From contig CAXTSE010000014.1 in NCBI GenBank assembly GCA_964246985.1, forward strand, positions 10,526-74,525: DNA of 64,000 nucleotides. The letters are read 5' to 3'. The translations under genes and the position numbers were made by a program. A model generated the notes under the pieces. The model was not told the origin of the DNA, ran no database searches, and was given only the letters and a program-made list of their open reading frames with translations. This DNA is from CAXTSE01 sp964246985 (GTDB lineage: Bacteria; Actinomycetota; Actinomycetes; Actinomycetales; Microbacteriaceae). The stretch's first letter is position 1, and each line of letters begins with the position of its first letter. Shown piece after piece: positions 24,689-33,432 of this stretch.

Positions 24689-24731
24689 CCCGCGGCGACC
24701 TTCTTGCGGGCCGCGTCGCTACGATGGCGCC

Positions 24732-24764
24732 ATGACCCAGGCCTCGAGTACGGCGACCCGATGA
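24732..24764 (+). CDS. Ten-codon leaderless upstream ORF (MTQASSTATR)
   Basis: ATG at 24732 lies exactly 6 nt after TACGAT (24720-24725), the leaderless spacing used by many genes here. The frame encodes MTQASSTATR and ends in TGA, which overlaps the ATG of the HAD gene as ATGA (24761-24764). A ribosome loading on the leaderless 5' end would translate this peptide and could re-initiate on the phosphatase. No ribosome-binding site is visible at the HAD start, supporting coupling. Whether the peptide has its own function is unknown. Confidence 0.5.
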   Translation: MTQASSTATR

Positions 24765-25558
24765 GCGACCGCGGCGAGGTCGAGTGCTGGCTGACCGACA
24801 TGGACGGCGTCCTCGTGCACGAGAACGCGCCCCTGCCGGGAGCCCCCGAGCTGATCCGGCAGTGGCAGGATCGCGGCACCCCGTTCCTGGTGCTCACCAA
24901 CAACTCCATCTTCACGCCGCGCGACCTCGCGGCGCGGCTGCGCGCATCCGGCCTCGACGTGCCCGAGGACTCGATCTGGACCAGCGCCCTCGCCACCGCC
25001 GACTTCTGCGCGTCGCAGATGCCGGGGGGCAGCGCGTTCGTCATCGGCGAGTCGGGCATGACGAACGCCCTGCACGAGGTCGGCTTCATCCTCACCGAGA
25101 CCGACCCCGACTACGTGGTCGTCGGCGAGACGCGCAACTACTCGTTCGAGGCGATCACCAAGGCGATCCGCCTCATCAACGGAGGCGCGCGCTTCATCGT
25201 CACCAATCCGGATGCGACGGGCCCGAGTGCGGACGGCCCGATGCCCGCGACGGGCGCGATCGCCGCTCTGATCACGAAGGCCACCGGCAAGGACCCGTAC
25301 GTGGTCGGCAAGCCGAACCCGATGATGTTCCGCTCGGCGATGAACAAGATCGGCGCCCACAGCGAGAACACCGCCATGATCGGCGACCGCATGGACACCG
25401 ACATCGTCGCCGGGATCGAGGCAGGTCTGCACACCGTGCTGGTGCTCACCGGCATCAGCGATCAGGCCGAGATCGAGCGGTACCCGTTCCGTCCGGACGA
25501 GATCCTGCAGGGCGTGTTCGAGCTCGTCGACCGGGAGCCCGCCGAATCCGAGCTCTGA
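24761..25558 (+). CDS. HAD-superfamily phosphatase, NagD-like (class IIA)
   Basis: 265 residues. Motif I is WLTDMDGVLVHE with nucleophile Asp13 and acid/base Asp15; motif II is LTNNS; motif III Lys lies in VGKPNPMMF; motif IV is MIGDRMDTDIVAGIEAG. The cap domain between motifs II and III identifies the NagD/PGMB-like type IIA group, which dephosphorylates nucleotides or sugar phosphates; the substrate is unassigned. Start at ATG 24761 rather than 24704 because the upstream extension overlaps the promoter region and the chosen start overlaps a short leaderless ORF by 4 nt. Confidence 0.9.
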   Translation: MSDRGEVECWLTDMDGVLVHENAPLPGAPELIRQWQDRGTPFLVLTNNSIFTPRDLAARLRASGLDVPEDSIWTSALATADFCASQMPGGSAFVIGESGMTNALHEVGFILTETDPDYVVVGETRNYSFEAITKAIRLINGGARFIVTNPDATGPSADGPMPATGAIAALITKATGKDPYVVGKPNPMMFRSAMNKIGAHSENTAMIGDRMDTDIVAGIEAGLHTVLVLTGISDQAEIERYPFRPDEILQGVFELVDREPAESEL

Positions 25559-25561
25559 GCC

Positions 25562-25577
25562 ACCGGGCCCGCCCGGT
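25562..25577. terminator. Short hairpin between convergent genes
   Basis: ACCGGG (25562-25567) and CCCGGT (25572-25577) pair over a 4-nt loop in the 18-nt gap between two convergent stop codons. No U-tract; a bidirectional terminator role is inferred. Confidence 0.45.
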
Positions 25578-26689
25578 CAGGGCGTCGGCGCAGGTGCGGT
25601 CGGCGTGATCGCGTACGGCGCGGGTGCCGCGGTCTGGGGCACGGCGATGGACGCCGTCAGCGGCTCGCCCAGCCCGCGCGTGACGAAGCAGTAGTACGAC
25701 GTGTTGGCCGCCCACTGCTCCTCGTCGATCGGGTAGCTGCCCTGCACCTGCGCGTCGGTGATCGCGGCGGCGGCGGCGAGGTCGACCACGCCCGGCGCCG
25801 CGCAGATCGACGCGATCTGGGCGGCGATCGCGTCGGCACCGGGGAAGTCCGTGGAGCCGGTCGCGTTGCCCAGCACGCCACGGAACGCCAGCTGCGCCGT
25901 GTGCGGGACGGCGCAGTCGACGACGGTGAACTCCTCGTCCCACGGCGACGTGTACGGCTCGAGGCACTCGCCGCCGAGCAGCTCGTCCCACTCGTAGACG
26001 CCGGGTACGAGCGGCCCCGGCACGTACACGGGTGCCACGGTGACGGTCGGGGTGGGGGTCGGTGTCGCGCTCGGGGTGACGACAGCGGGAGCCGGGCCGA
26101 GCGCGCCGGCCAGCCGGGTCCCGAGGAAGAACAGGGCGACGAGGGCGAGGACCGCGAGCAGACCGGCCAGCACCCACAGCAGGATCTTCTGCGTGCGCGA
26201 CATCGAGGCGGCGGGGCCCTTGGGCCGCGGGGGCTCTGCAGGAGGTACGACGCCGTCGGCCGCCAGGACCGTGGTCGCCGCGGCCGCCGGTGCGGCTCGG
26301 CGGGCGAACGGGCTCTCGCCGGGACCCGGCGCGAGGTCGGACTGGTACTCGCGGAACTGCTCGTCGCCGAACAGCGCGTCGAGGGCAGACGTGGGATCCG
26401 CTGGCTCACTCGGTGCGCCGACAGCGGATGGCGGCGCGATGGGTCCGATCGCGGGCGGTGGGGCGGCCGGCGGATCCGGGTCGAGCTCGACCGCGTCCAT
26501 CATCTGGGTCGCCTCGAGCTCGATCGCGTCCATGGCCTCGGTGGGGGCAGGCGCGGCGGGCGCGGGCGCCGGCGGCTCGACCTCCGGAGTCGGCTCGGGC
26601 GTCGGGCGGGTCAGCCACGCGAGCGGATCCGGAGCCGCGGGACGCTGCTCCGACCCATCCGGCTCGTCGCCCGGCGTGCGCTCGGTCAC
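25577..26689 (-). CDS. Membrane protein with septum-formation-type extracellular domain
   Basis: A 370-residue single-pass protein. Residues ~1-165 are a Pro/Ala-rich disordered cytoplasmic region with acidic DAIELEATQMMDAVELD repeats. One membrane helix (ILLWVLAGLLAVLALVALFFLG) follows, then a Thr/Pro-rich linker and a C-terminal extracellular domain with GECLEPYTSPWDEEFTVVDCAVPHTAQL and YYCF. The paired cysteines and the CAVPHTAQL pattern match septum-formation (septum_form-like) domains of actinobacteria. GTG at 26689 overlaps the pyrE TGA by 4 nt, so it is translationally coupled to pyrE. The function is not established beyond the domain name. Confidence 0.8.
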   Translation of the reverse strand: MTERTPGDEPDGSEQRPAAPDPLAWLTRPTPEPTPEVEPPAPAPAAPAPTEAMDAIELEATQMMDAVELDPDPPAAPPPAIGPIAPPSAVGAPSEPADPTSALDALFGDEQFREYQSDLAPGPGESPFARRAAPAAAATTVLAADGVVPPAEPPRPKGPAASMSRTQKILLWVLAGLLAVLALVALFFLGTRLAGALGPAPAVVTPSATPTPTPTVTVAPVYVPGPLVPGVYEWDELLGGECLEPYTSPWDEEFTVVDCAVPHTAQLAFRGVLGNATGSTDFPGADAIAAQIASICAAPGVVDLAAAAAITDAQVQGSYPIDEEQWAANTSYYCFVTRGLGEPLTASIAVPQTAAPAPYAITPTAPAPTP

Positions 26690-27246
26690 TGCGGCTCGAG
26701 TCCCAGCTCGGTCAGCCCGATGGCCGCGTAGTACGGGTACCCGGCGGCCTCGATGACCTCGCGCGCACCCGTCGCGCGGTCGACCACGACGGCCACGCCG
26801 GCGATCTCGGCGCCGACCTTCAGCAGCGCCTCGACGGCCTTCAGCGGTGATCCGCCTGTCGTCGACGTGTCCTCGAGCACCACGACCCGCTTGCCCGCGA
26901 GGTCGGGGCCCTCGACCTGCTTGCCGCGTCCGTGGTCCTTGGGCTCCTTGCGCACGACGAACGCGTCGTACGCGAGCCCGCGCGCGGCGCCCTGGTGCAG
27001 CACGGCGGCCGCGACCGGATCGGCGCCCATCGTGAGCCCGCCGACGGCGTCCACATCGGGAATGCCCGCGATCAGGTCGACCATGACCTGCCCGATGAGC
27101 GGGGCGACCCGGTGGTCGAGACTCACCTTGCGGAGGTCGATGTAGTACGTGGCCTTCTTGCCGCTCGTGAGCGTGAAGTCGCCGTGGAACACAGCCTCGT
27201 TCGAGATGTGGTCGATGAGTCGGGCGCGGGCATCGGCGTCGGTCAC
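26686..27246 (-). CDS. pyrE: Orotate phosphoribosyltransferase
   Basis: 186 residues. It transfers the phosphoribosyl group of PRPP to orotate, giving OMP in UMP synthesis. The PRPP-binding loop is VVVLEDTSTTGGSPLKAVEAL near 110-130; the N-terminal LTSGKKATYYIDLRKV strand and the GRGKQVEGPDL flexible loop are typical. GTG at 27246 lies 6 nt after TACTCT on the reverse strand (leaderless pattern). No other pyr genes are in the window; the second gene of the operon is an unrelated membrane protein. Confidence 0.96.
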   Translation of the reverse strand: MTDADARARLIDHISNEAVFHGDFTLTSGKKATYYIDLRKVSLDHRVAPLIGQVMVDLIAGIPDVDAVGGLTMGADPVAAAVLHQGAARGLAYDAFVVRKEPKDHGRGKQVEGPDLAGKRVVVLEDTSTTGGSPLKAVEALLKVGAEIAGVAVVVDRATGAREVIEAAGYPYYAAIGLTELGLEPQ

Positions 27247-27290
27247 CCGTCCAGAGTAGGGGACCGGTGGCTGGCGGTACTTTGGGAGGC

Positions 27291-28133
27291 ATGCGCATCG
27301 CCACCTGGAACGTCAACTCCGTCCGCAGCCGGGTGGCTCGCATCACCGACTGGCTGGTGCGCGAGGACATCGACGTGCTCGCCATGCAGGAGATCAAGTG
27401 CAAGGCCGAGCAGTTCCCGCACGCCGAGTTCGAGGCGGCCGGGTACGAGGTCGTGCTGCACGGCCTCAACCAGTGGAACGGCGTCGCGATCGCCAGCCGG
27501 GAGCCCCTCGAGGATGTGCAGGTCGGCTTCGACGGCATGCCCGGATTCGCGAAGGGCGAGGAGGGCGACGACCTGCCTCGCGAGGCGCGTGCCATCGCCG
27601 CGACGACGGGCGGAGTCCGGGTGTGGAGCCTGTACGTGCCCAACGGACGCGGCCTCGACGACCCGCACTACGTCTACAAGCTCGACTGGATGGCGGCGCT
27701 GACCGCGTCGACAGCCGACTGGCTGCGCGCGCATCCGGATGTGCCGCTCGCCCTGACCGGCGACTTCAACGTCGCTCCGCTCGACAGCGACGTGGGCGAC
27801 CCGTCGCTCGTCCCCGGCGCCTCGACCCACATCTCGGAGCCGGAGCGGGCCGCCTTCCGGGCCCTCGAGGGCATCGGCCTGACCGACGTGGTGCGGCCGA
27901 TTCTGCCCGACGGCTACACCTACTGGGACTACAAGCAGCTGCGCTTCCCGCGCAACGAGGGGCTGCGGATCGACTTCATCCTCGGCTCGCAGCCGTTCGC
28001 CGACGCCGTGATCGACGCGTCGATCCACCGCAACGAGCGGAAGGGCGACGGCCCGAGCGACCACGTGCCGGTGGTCGTCGACCTCGACCTGGGCGCCGCC
28101 GAGGACGACGACGATCGGCCGATGTTCTACTAG
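27291..28133 (+). CDS. xth: Exodeoxyribonuclease III (AP endonuclease, XthA-type)
   Basis: A 280-residue Mg2+-dependent exonuclease/AP endonuclease for base-excision repair. Motifs in order: RIATWNVNSVRSR at the start, MQEIKC with the metal-binding Glu, LTGDFNVAP, LRIDFILGS and the catalytic SDHVPVVVD near the C-terminus. A TACTTT box ends 7 nt before ATG 27291, and GGGAGG sits in that gap. The 3' end overlaps the convergent GH130 gene by 4 nt. Confidence 0.96.
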   Translation: MRIATWNVNSVRSRVARITDWLVREDIDVLAMQEIKCKAEQFPHAEFEAAGYEVVLHGLNQWNGVAIASREPLEDVQVGFDGMPGFAKGEEGDDLPREARAIAATTGGVRVWSLYVPNGRGLDDPHYVYKLDWMAALTASTADWLRAHPDVPLALTGDFNVAPLDSDVGDPSLVPGASTHISEPERAAFRALEGIGLTDVVRPILPDGYTYWDYKQLRFPRNEGLRIDFILGSQPFADAVIDASIHRNERKGDGPSDHVPVVVDLDLGAAEDDDDRPMFY

Positions 28134-29185
28134 ACGGCGTCGAGCCGCGCGACGCCGATCTTCGAGTCCGCCATCCCGTAGAACACCCAGCGCACGCCGT
28201 CGATCTCCTCGATCGCCGTCGGGAACACCACATTCGGCACGATGCCGCCGCGCTCTTCCGGGGTCTCGGGCTGCAGCAGCGGCTCGCGCGACCGCGCGAC
28301 GACCTCCCAGGGGCGGTCCGCGTCCAGGATCATCCCGCCGGCCGAGTAGTTGACCCGCTGCTGCTGATCGAACGCCCGCTCGAGCACACCCGTCACGCCG
28401 TGGTGCAGCAGCAGCCAGCCCTCAGGAACTCGAATCGGCGGCGGTCCGCCCCCGATCTTCAGCTCCTCGAAGGGGTGCTCGGGCGCCGCCAGCAGGCGGG
28501 ATCCGCGCCACAGCGTGATCGCCGACAGGTCGGCCAGCACGTCGGCGAGCGGCACGAACGCGATCCAGATGCTCTGACGGGGATCGCGGACACCGGAGGG
28601 CACGTGAGCCCCCTCTCCCTCACGGATCTCGCCGAGGTCCCACATCGGACGGTGCAGCACCGCGAGGCTCTCGACGCCGTCCGGTCCGGCCACCGGCTCG
28701 GGGAAGAACAGCGTGTCCTTGTTGGGGAACAGCCCGAGGTCGGTGCCGAGGGCGTCGTCGTAGGCGAACATCGCGGGGCCGAGCCGCCGCCAGCTGCGCA
28801 GGTCGTGCGAGACGGCGATCGCCGTGCGGGGACCGAGCGGACCATAGGCCACGTAGGTCATGACGTGCAGCCCCAGAGCCTCGATCCACGTGACCCGCGG
28901 ATCCTCCACACCCGCGTTGTGCGCCCCCTGCTCGAATCCGCGCGCGGGCTCGAGCACGATCCCCTGGCGCTCCACCCCGACCGGCACCCCGTCCTCGACG
29001 ATCACGCGCGCGAGTCCGACCCGCGACACGTTCCCGCTCTCGACCAGGCGGGGCAGCAGGTAGAGCTGCCCGTCGGGTCCGCGCCCGCTGCCGGGGTTGA
29101 GCACTCCCTCGGCCTCGTGCGGGTCGCCGGGCGCGGGCGTCATGACGACGCCGGCGCGCGTCAGGCGGTAGGGAAAAATGGTCAT
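28130..29185 (-). CDS. GH130-type glycoside phosphorylase/hydrolase
   Basis: A 351-residue five-bladed beta-propeller enzyme. The GH130 signature GVEDPRVTW, which carries the catalytic Asp, is near residue 100; GSGRGPDGQLYLLPRL, then later HRPMW and LLLHHGVTG, are typical propeller blades. Known members phosphorolyse beta-mannosides and N-glycan-type mannosyl-GlcNAc. ATG 29185 touches a GGAGG, an unusually tight spacing, so initiation slightly upstream at a GTG is possible. It is last in a row with a sugar ABC transporter, suggesting uptake and cleavage of one oligosaccharide, perhaps a mannoside. Confidence 0.85.
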   Translation of the reverse strand: MTIFPYRLTRAGVVMTPAPGDPHEAEGVLNPGSGRGPDGQLYLLPRLVESGNVSRVGLARVIVEDGVPVGVERQGIVLEPARGFEQGAHNAGVEDPRVTWIEALGLHVMTYVAYGPLGPRTAIAVSHDLRSWRRLGPAMFAYDDALGTDLGLFPNKDTLFFPEPVAGPDGVESLAVLHRPMWDLGEIREGEGAHVPSGVRDPRQSIWIAFVPLADVLADLSAITLWRGSRLLAAPEHPFEELKIGGGPPPIRVPEGWLLLHHGVTGVLERAFDQQQRVNYSAGGMILDADRPWEVVARSREPLLQPETPEERGGIVPNVVFPTAIEEIDGVRWVFYGMADSKIGVARLDAV

Positions 29186-29246
29186 CCTCCAGCCTGACAC
29201 GACGCGCCTGGACGCAGCCGTCGCGCTCGGCTCACGCCGTCGCGGC

Positions 29247-30122
29247 TCACCCCTTGACCCCGGACCCGATGTCGGTGCTCGTGAAGTACCGCTGGAACAC
29301 GATGAACAACGTGACGGCCGGCACTGCCAGCACGAACGCGCCGGCGAGGGTCGCTCCGAACGGGTTCGCCGCGGTCGCGGCCACATTGCTGATGTAGTTC
29401 GCGAGCGAGACGGCGAGCGGCTGCAGCGACGCGTCCTTGGTGATGAGGAACGGCCAGAGGAACTCGTTCCATGGCCCGATGAAGGTCAGCAGGACGACCG
29501 TCAGAAGCGCCGGGCGGACGAGCGGGAGCGCGACGCTCCACAGCAGCCGCAACTCGCTCGTGCCGTCGATGCGGGCGGCCTCGAACATCTCCTTCGGGAG
29601 CTGCAGGAAGTACTGGCGGAAGATGATCACCGCCGACGAGTTGATCGCGAACGGCAGGATCATGCCGAGGTAGGAGTCGGCCAGTCCGTAATCGCGCGCG
29701 ATGAGCACGTAGAGCGGGATCATGAGCAGCTGGAACGGCACCACCTGCACGAGCAGGACGATCGCGAACGTCGTACCGCGCCCGCGCCACTGCAGCACGG
29801 CGAGCGCGTACCCGACCAGCACCCCGAACACCAGGGTGAAGACGATGACGCCCGCGGTGAAGACGCCCGAGTTGAGCAGCCCCTGGAACAGGTTGATGCG
29901 CGCGTTGATCTCGACGTAGTTCTCGCCGGTGAGGTTGGCCGGATTCGGGAACGCCCCCGCGATCGACGGGTCGGGCGCGGTCTGCAGTGAGCCGACGAAC
30001 ATGTAGTAGAACGGGAAGAGGAAGGCGATCGCGCCGACCGCGAGCACGATGCCACGGAGGATCGTCTGAGGCCGGCTCATCGTCCTGTTCGTGGGTCGGC
30101 GCCCCGGCGTCACGCGGCTCAT
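29247..30122 (-). CDS. Sugar ABC transporter permease, MalG type
   Basis: A 291-residue inner-membrane subunit with six helices. The EAA loop that contacts the ATPase reads MFEAARIDGTSELRLLWSVALPLVRP near 195-220, and the C-terminus FQRYFTSTDIGSGVKG is characteristic of MalG-type proteins. ATG 30122 overlaps the TGA of the partner permease by 4 nt. The operon has binding protein and two permeases but no ATPase, so a shared MsmK-like ATPase elsewhere must energise it. Confidence 0.94.
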   Translation of the reverse strand: MSRVTPGRRPTNRTMSRPQTILRGIVLAVGAIAFLFPFYYMFVGSLQTAPDPSIAGAFPNPANLTGENYVEINARINLFQGLLNSGVFTAGVIVFTLVFGVLVGYALAVLQWRGRGTTFAIVLLVQVVPFQLLMIPLYVLIARDYGLADSYLGMILPFAINSSAVIIFRQYFLQLPKEMFEAARIDGTSELRLLWSVALPLVRPALLTVVLLTFIGPWNEFLWPFLITKDASLQPLAVSLANYISNVAATAANPFGATLAGAFVLAVPAVTLFIVFQRYFTSTDIGSGVKG

Positions 30123-31072
30123 GACTCCTCCCCTCCGACGAACTTGCGCTGCAGACCGGCCAGGATCAGCACCAGGATGACGAGGATCACGCCGATCGCG
30201 GCCGCCGTATCCGGTGTCCCCTGCTCGATGCCCTTCTGGTAGATCAGGAGCACCGGGGACGCCGAGGCCCCGTTCGGGCCGCCTCCCGCGGTGAGAAGGT
30301 ACGGCTCGGTGAAGAGGTTGGCACCGGTCACGGTCGCGAGAAGCACGACCAGCAGCGTGGCGGGCCGGACCCCGGGGACCGTGACGGAGAGGAACGAGCG
30401 GACGCGACCGGCGCCGTCGGTGGAGGCCGACTCGTACAGCTCCTGAGGCACGTTCTGCAGCGCGGCGAGATACAGCAGGATGTAGAACCCGAGCTGCTTC
30501 CAGGTGACGAAGAGCGCGATGGTCGGCATGGCGAGCGACGAGTTGACGAGCCAGCTCGGGTCCGGCGCGAGGCCGCCGAGAGCCGTGTTGACGAGACCGT
30601 CGCCGCTGAACAGGAACAGCCAGACCGCGACCACTGCGACGCTCGCCGTGACGTACGGCACGTAGAAGCTCACGCGCATGAAGGTGCGGAAGTGGATAGC
30701 GCGGTTGAGGGCCGACGCGAGCAAGAGCGACAGCAGCACGGTCAGGGGCACGTTGATCAGCAGGAAGATGCCGACGTTGCCGAACGACCGCCACACCGCC
30801 GGGTCGCTCAGCACCGCCCGGAAGTTGTCGAGGCCGACGAACGGGCGATCGGGGTTGTAGCCAGGCGCCGCGAAGAAGTAGTCGTAGAACGACATCCAGA
30901 TCGAGAACAGGAGCGGGTACGCGAAGACCGCGATGATGAAGATCAGGTAGGGCGCGCTGAACAGCAGGCCGAGGGGGTTCTTCCCGAGGACGCGGTGCAG
31001 GGCCTTCCCCGTCGGTCGAGAGCCAGACGATCCGGACCGCGTCGGTCGGGGCCGCTCTGTCACGGCGGTCAC
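30119..31072 (-). CDS. Sugar ABC transporter permease, MalF type
   Basis: A 317-residue inner-membrane subunit with six helices after a ~40-residue charged N-terminus. The EAA loop is LYESASTDGAGRVRSFLSVTVPGVRP near 215-240. GTG 31072 overlaps the TGA of the solute-binding protein gene; an alternative in-frame GTG three codons later is possible. It partners the MalG-type subunit downstream. Confidence 0.93.
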   Translation of the reverse strand: MTAVTERPRPTRSGSSGSRPTGKALHRVLGKNPLGLLFSAPYLIFIIAVFAYPLLFSIWMSFYDYFFAAPGYNPDRPFVGLDNFRAVLSDPAVWRSFGNVGIFLLINVPLTVLLSLLLASALNRAIHFRTFMRVSFYVPYVTASVAVVAVWLFLFSGDGLVNTALGGLAPDPSWLVNSSLAMPTIALFVTWKQLGFYILLYLAALQNVPQELYESASTDGAGRVRSFLSVTVPGVRPATLLVVLLATVTGANLFTEPYLLTAGGGPNGASASPVLLIYQKGIEQGTPDTAAAIGVILVILVLILAGLQRKFVGGEES

Positions 31073-32358
31073 GGCTGCTTCGCCAGGTCGTCGATGGCCA
31101 CCGCTGCCCCCTGGAGAGCATCGGGGATGCTGCCGTCGCCGAAGATGACGGCCTTGGAGTACGCGTCGCGGAACTTCTGCATCATCGCCACGGCGTTGGG
31201 CGAGTTGGGCACCTCGACGACACGCTCCGTCTGCGCACCGAACGCCGCGTACGCGGGGTTGGCCTCGAAGTAGTCGGCGTAGGTGTCGGCGAGCCCGGAT
31301 CGGAGGGGCATCTGCCCGGTGATCTCGAGCAGCTGTCGGTCCTGGTCCTCGCCGGTGGCGAACTTGAGCACCTCCCATGCCGTCCCCTGGTTCTCGCAGG
31401 CCGTGTACATCGCGACGTTCTTCGCGTCGCTGAAGGTCCAGATGTCATCCGGATCGGTGGGCTGGCTGGTCGGGACCGGCACCGATCCCCACTCGACGTC
31501 CTCGTAGACCGAGACGGCCCAGGGGCCGACGATCGCCATGGCGGCCTTGCCGTCGGCGAACGCGTCGCCCGTGTACTTGTCGCGTCCGGCGAGACCCTCG
31601 TCGTAGAGGGTGCGCCAGAACGTCGCGACCTGATCGCCGGCCTCGTCGTCGAAGGTCGCCGTGCCGTCCTCGACGAGCGGGGTGCCGCCGGTCTCGGCCG
31701 CATACAGCGGGTAGAAGTCGAAGTTGGTCTGGAAGAACTCGCTCGTGGGAGCCGGCCAGATCGCGTAGTCCGAGACGCCGGCGTCGACGAGTGCCCGCGA
31801 GGTGTCGAGGAACTCGTCGTAGGTGCCGAGCGGCGGATCGTCCGGATCGAGCCCGGCCTCCGCGAAGAGCGCCTTGTTGTAGAAGATGACGACCGGGTTC
31901 GACTTCCACGGCATCTGGTAGTAGTCGCCGTCGGCGTTCTGGTACTGCTCGGCCAGGGTCCCGCTGCGTTCCTCGATGTAGGAGGCACCGTCGGGGAACG
32001 AGGACAGGTCGACCAGCCCGCCCTGCTTCTCGAACTGCGCCACGGCGATCGGGGCCGTGTTGAAGATCAGACACGGGGCGTTGCCCGCGGCGATGGCGGC
32101 GCCGATGACCGACTCGCTGCTCGACCCCGCGGGGATCTCCTGCGCGGTGATCTGCTGATCCGGGTTGGCCTCGTTCCACGCGGCCACCATCTGCTTGCCC
32201 CAGGCGAGCTCCTGCTCGTTGTTGGAGTACCAGATGGTGATGTCACCGACCTTGTCGGGCGATCCGGTGCTGGCCTGCACTCCGGCACACGCGGCAAGCG
32301 TGAACGCGGCCAGAACCATCAGACCTGCGGCGGGCATCCTGCGGAGACGACGTGACAT
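31069..32358 (-). CDS. Extracellular sugar-binding lipoprotein of ABC transporter
   Basis: A 429-residue family-1 solute-binding protein. The signal peptide ends in the lipobox LAAC with Cys24, so it is membrane-anchored outside the cell. The mature protein starts with ITIWYSNNEQELAWGKQMV and contains the FADGKAAMAIVGPWAV hinge segment typical of MalE-like proteins. ATG 32358 has GAGGGAG at normal distance; an in-frame GTG two codons earlier would touch that site. First gene of the transporter operon; ligand probably an oligosaccharide handled by the GH130 enzyme. Confidence 0.93.
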   Translation of the reverse strand: MSRRLRRMPAAGLMVLAAFTLAACAGVQASTGSPDKVGDITIWYSNNEQELAWGKQMVAAWNEANPDQQITAQEIPAGSSSESVIGAAIAAGNAPCLIFNTAPIAVAQFEKQGGLVDLSSFPDGASYIEERSGTLAEQYQNADGDYYQMPWKSNPVVIFYNKALFAEAGLDPDDPPLGTYDEFLDTSRALVDAGVSDYAIWPAPTSEFFQTNFDFYPLYAAETGGTPLVEDGTATFDDEAGDQVATFWRTLYDEGLAGRDKYTGDAFADGKAAMAIVGPWAVSVYEDVEWGSVPVPTSQPTDPDDIWTFSDAKNVAMYTACENQGTAWEVLKFATGEDQDRQLLEITGQMPLRSGLADTYADYFEANPAYAAFGAQTERVVEVPNSPNAVAMMQKFRDAYSKAVIFGDGSIPDALQGAAVAIDDLAKQP

Positions 32359-32430
32359 GGGCACTCCCTCGAGCCGATCCCCACGCTAGCGGCGGGTGCG
32401 ACAGCTGATCGAAGAATGCTCAGCCAAAGC

Positions 32431-33369
32431 TCAGCTTGGGGCGAGGAGGGCCGCCACCACGACGAGCACCACGATCGACAGAGCCGTGGTGATCAGCACG
32501 GTGTCGCGCGCGAGCACCACCCCGCGCTCGTACCGCTGTGCGTAGTTGAAGACGTTCTGCGCGGTCGGGAGCGCCGCGAGCGCCACGACCGCGAAGAGGG
32601 TGTGGCCCGTCATCCCGAATCCGTAGTGGCCGACGAGCCACGCGACCACCGGCATCAGGATCAGCTTCAGCGCGCTGGCGAGCAGCACGTCCTTCCGGTC
32701 CGTGCCGGGCGCCAGCACGCGGCTGCCGTGAAGCGACATCCCGAAGCCCAGCAGCACCACGGGGATCGCCGCACCGCCGACCAGCTCGAACGGCGCGAGC
32801 ACGGGCGCGGGCAGCTCGAGACGGGTGACAGCCACCAACATCCCGAGCACCGACGCGATGATGAGCGGGTTCCTCACCGGCTGCAGCAGGATCCGCCTCA
32901 GCGAGAAGGGCGCGCCCCCCGCCCGCTGCGTCGTCAGGTCGAGGATGACGAGCGCGGTCGGGGCGAGCACGACGAGCTGCAGCAGGATGACCGGCACCGA
33001 CGTGGTGGCGTCCCCGAGCACGTACACCGAGACCGGGAGGCCGATGTTGTTGGCGTTCACGTATCCGGAGGCGAGGGCCCCGATGGTCGTCTCGGGCACC
33101 TTCCGACGCCAGACGACGAGAGCGACCACCGCGAAGATCACGATGTTGACGACGGCGGCGATCGCCGAGACCGGCAGCAGCTCCGAGAACAGGCGGGCGA
33201 CGTCGGCCTCGGCGAGCACCGTGAACAGCAGCGCGGGCGACAGCACGAAGAACGCCAGCCGGCTCATGACGCGCTCGGCGTGCGGGCCGAGCAGGTCGAA
33301 CCGCCCGATCAGGTAGCCCGTGCCGATCACGGCGGCGATGATCGCGAACCCGATCAGCACTCCGCCCAT
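32431..33369 (-). CDS. AEC-family transporter (auxin efflux carrier-like)
   Basis: A 312-residue membrane carrier with about ten helices. The broken-helix signature GYVNANNIGLPVSVYVLGD near 100-118 and the late LPTAQNVFNYAQRY region (271-284) are diagnostic for the AEC family, which exports small organic acids and other anions. Substrate not inferable. ATG follows TAGCCT (33376-33381, reverse strand) by 6 nt. It diverges from the alpha/beta hydrolase gene, the two promoters sharing a 63-nt gap. Confidence 0.92.
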   Translation of the reverse strand: MGGVLIGFAIIAAVIGTGYLIGRFDLLGPHAERVMSRLAFFVLSPALLFTVLAEADVARLFSELLPVSAIAAVVNIVIFAVVALVVWRRKVPETTIGALASGYVNANNIGLPVSVYVLGDATTSVPVILLQLVVLAPTALVILDLTTQRAGGAPFSLRRILLQPVRNPLIIASVLGMLVAVTRLELPAPVLAPFELVGGAAIPVVLLGFGMSLHGSRVLAPGTDRKDVLLASALKLILMPVVAWLVGHYGFGMTGHTLFAVVALAALPTAQNVFNYAQRYERGVVLARDTVLITTALSIVVLVVVAALLAPS

Positions 33370-33432
33370 CGCCCCAGGCTATGCGGCAGTGCGCCCGTCG
33401 ATGCGCGACCCCGCACGCGTACCCTTGCACCC

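Noticed and set aside
24704..24760. Earlier start of the HAD phosphatase at 24704
   Set aside because: The region contains the TACGAT promoter box of the operon; the ATGA overlap and family start favour 24761.
25577..27643. Long minus-strand frame covering the septum-formation protein and pyrE
   Set aside because: The part before 26689 is a shadow of pyrE; the GTGA overlap gives the real start.
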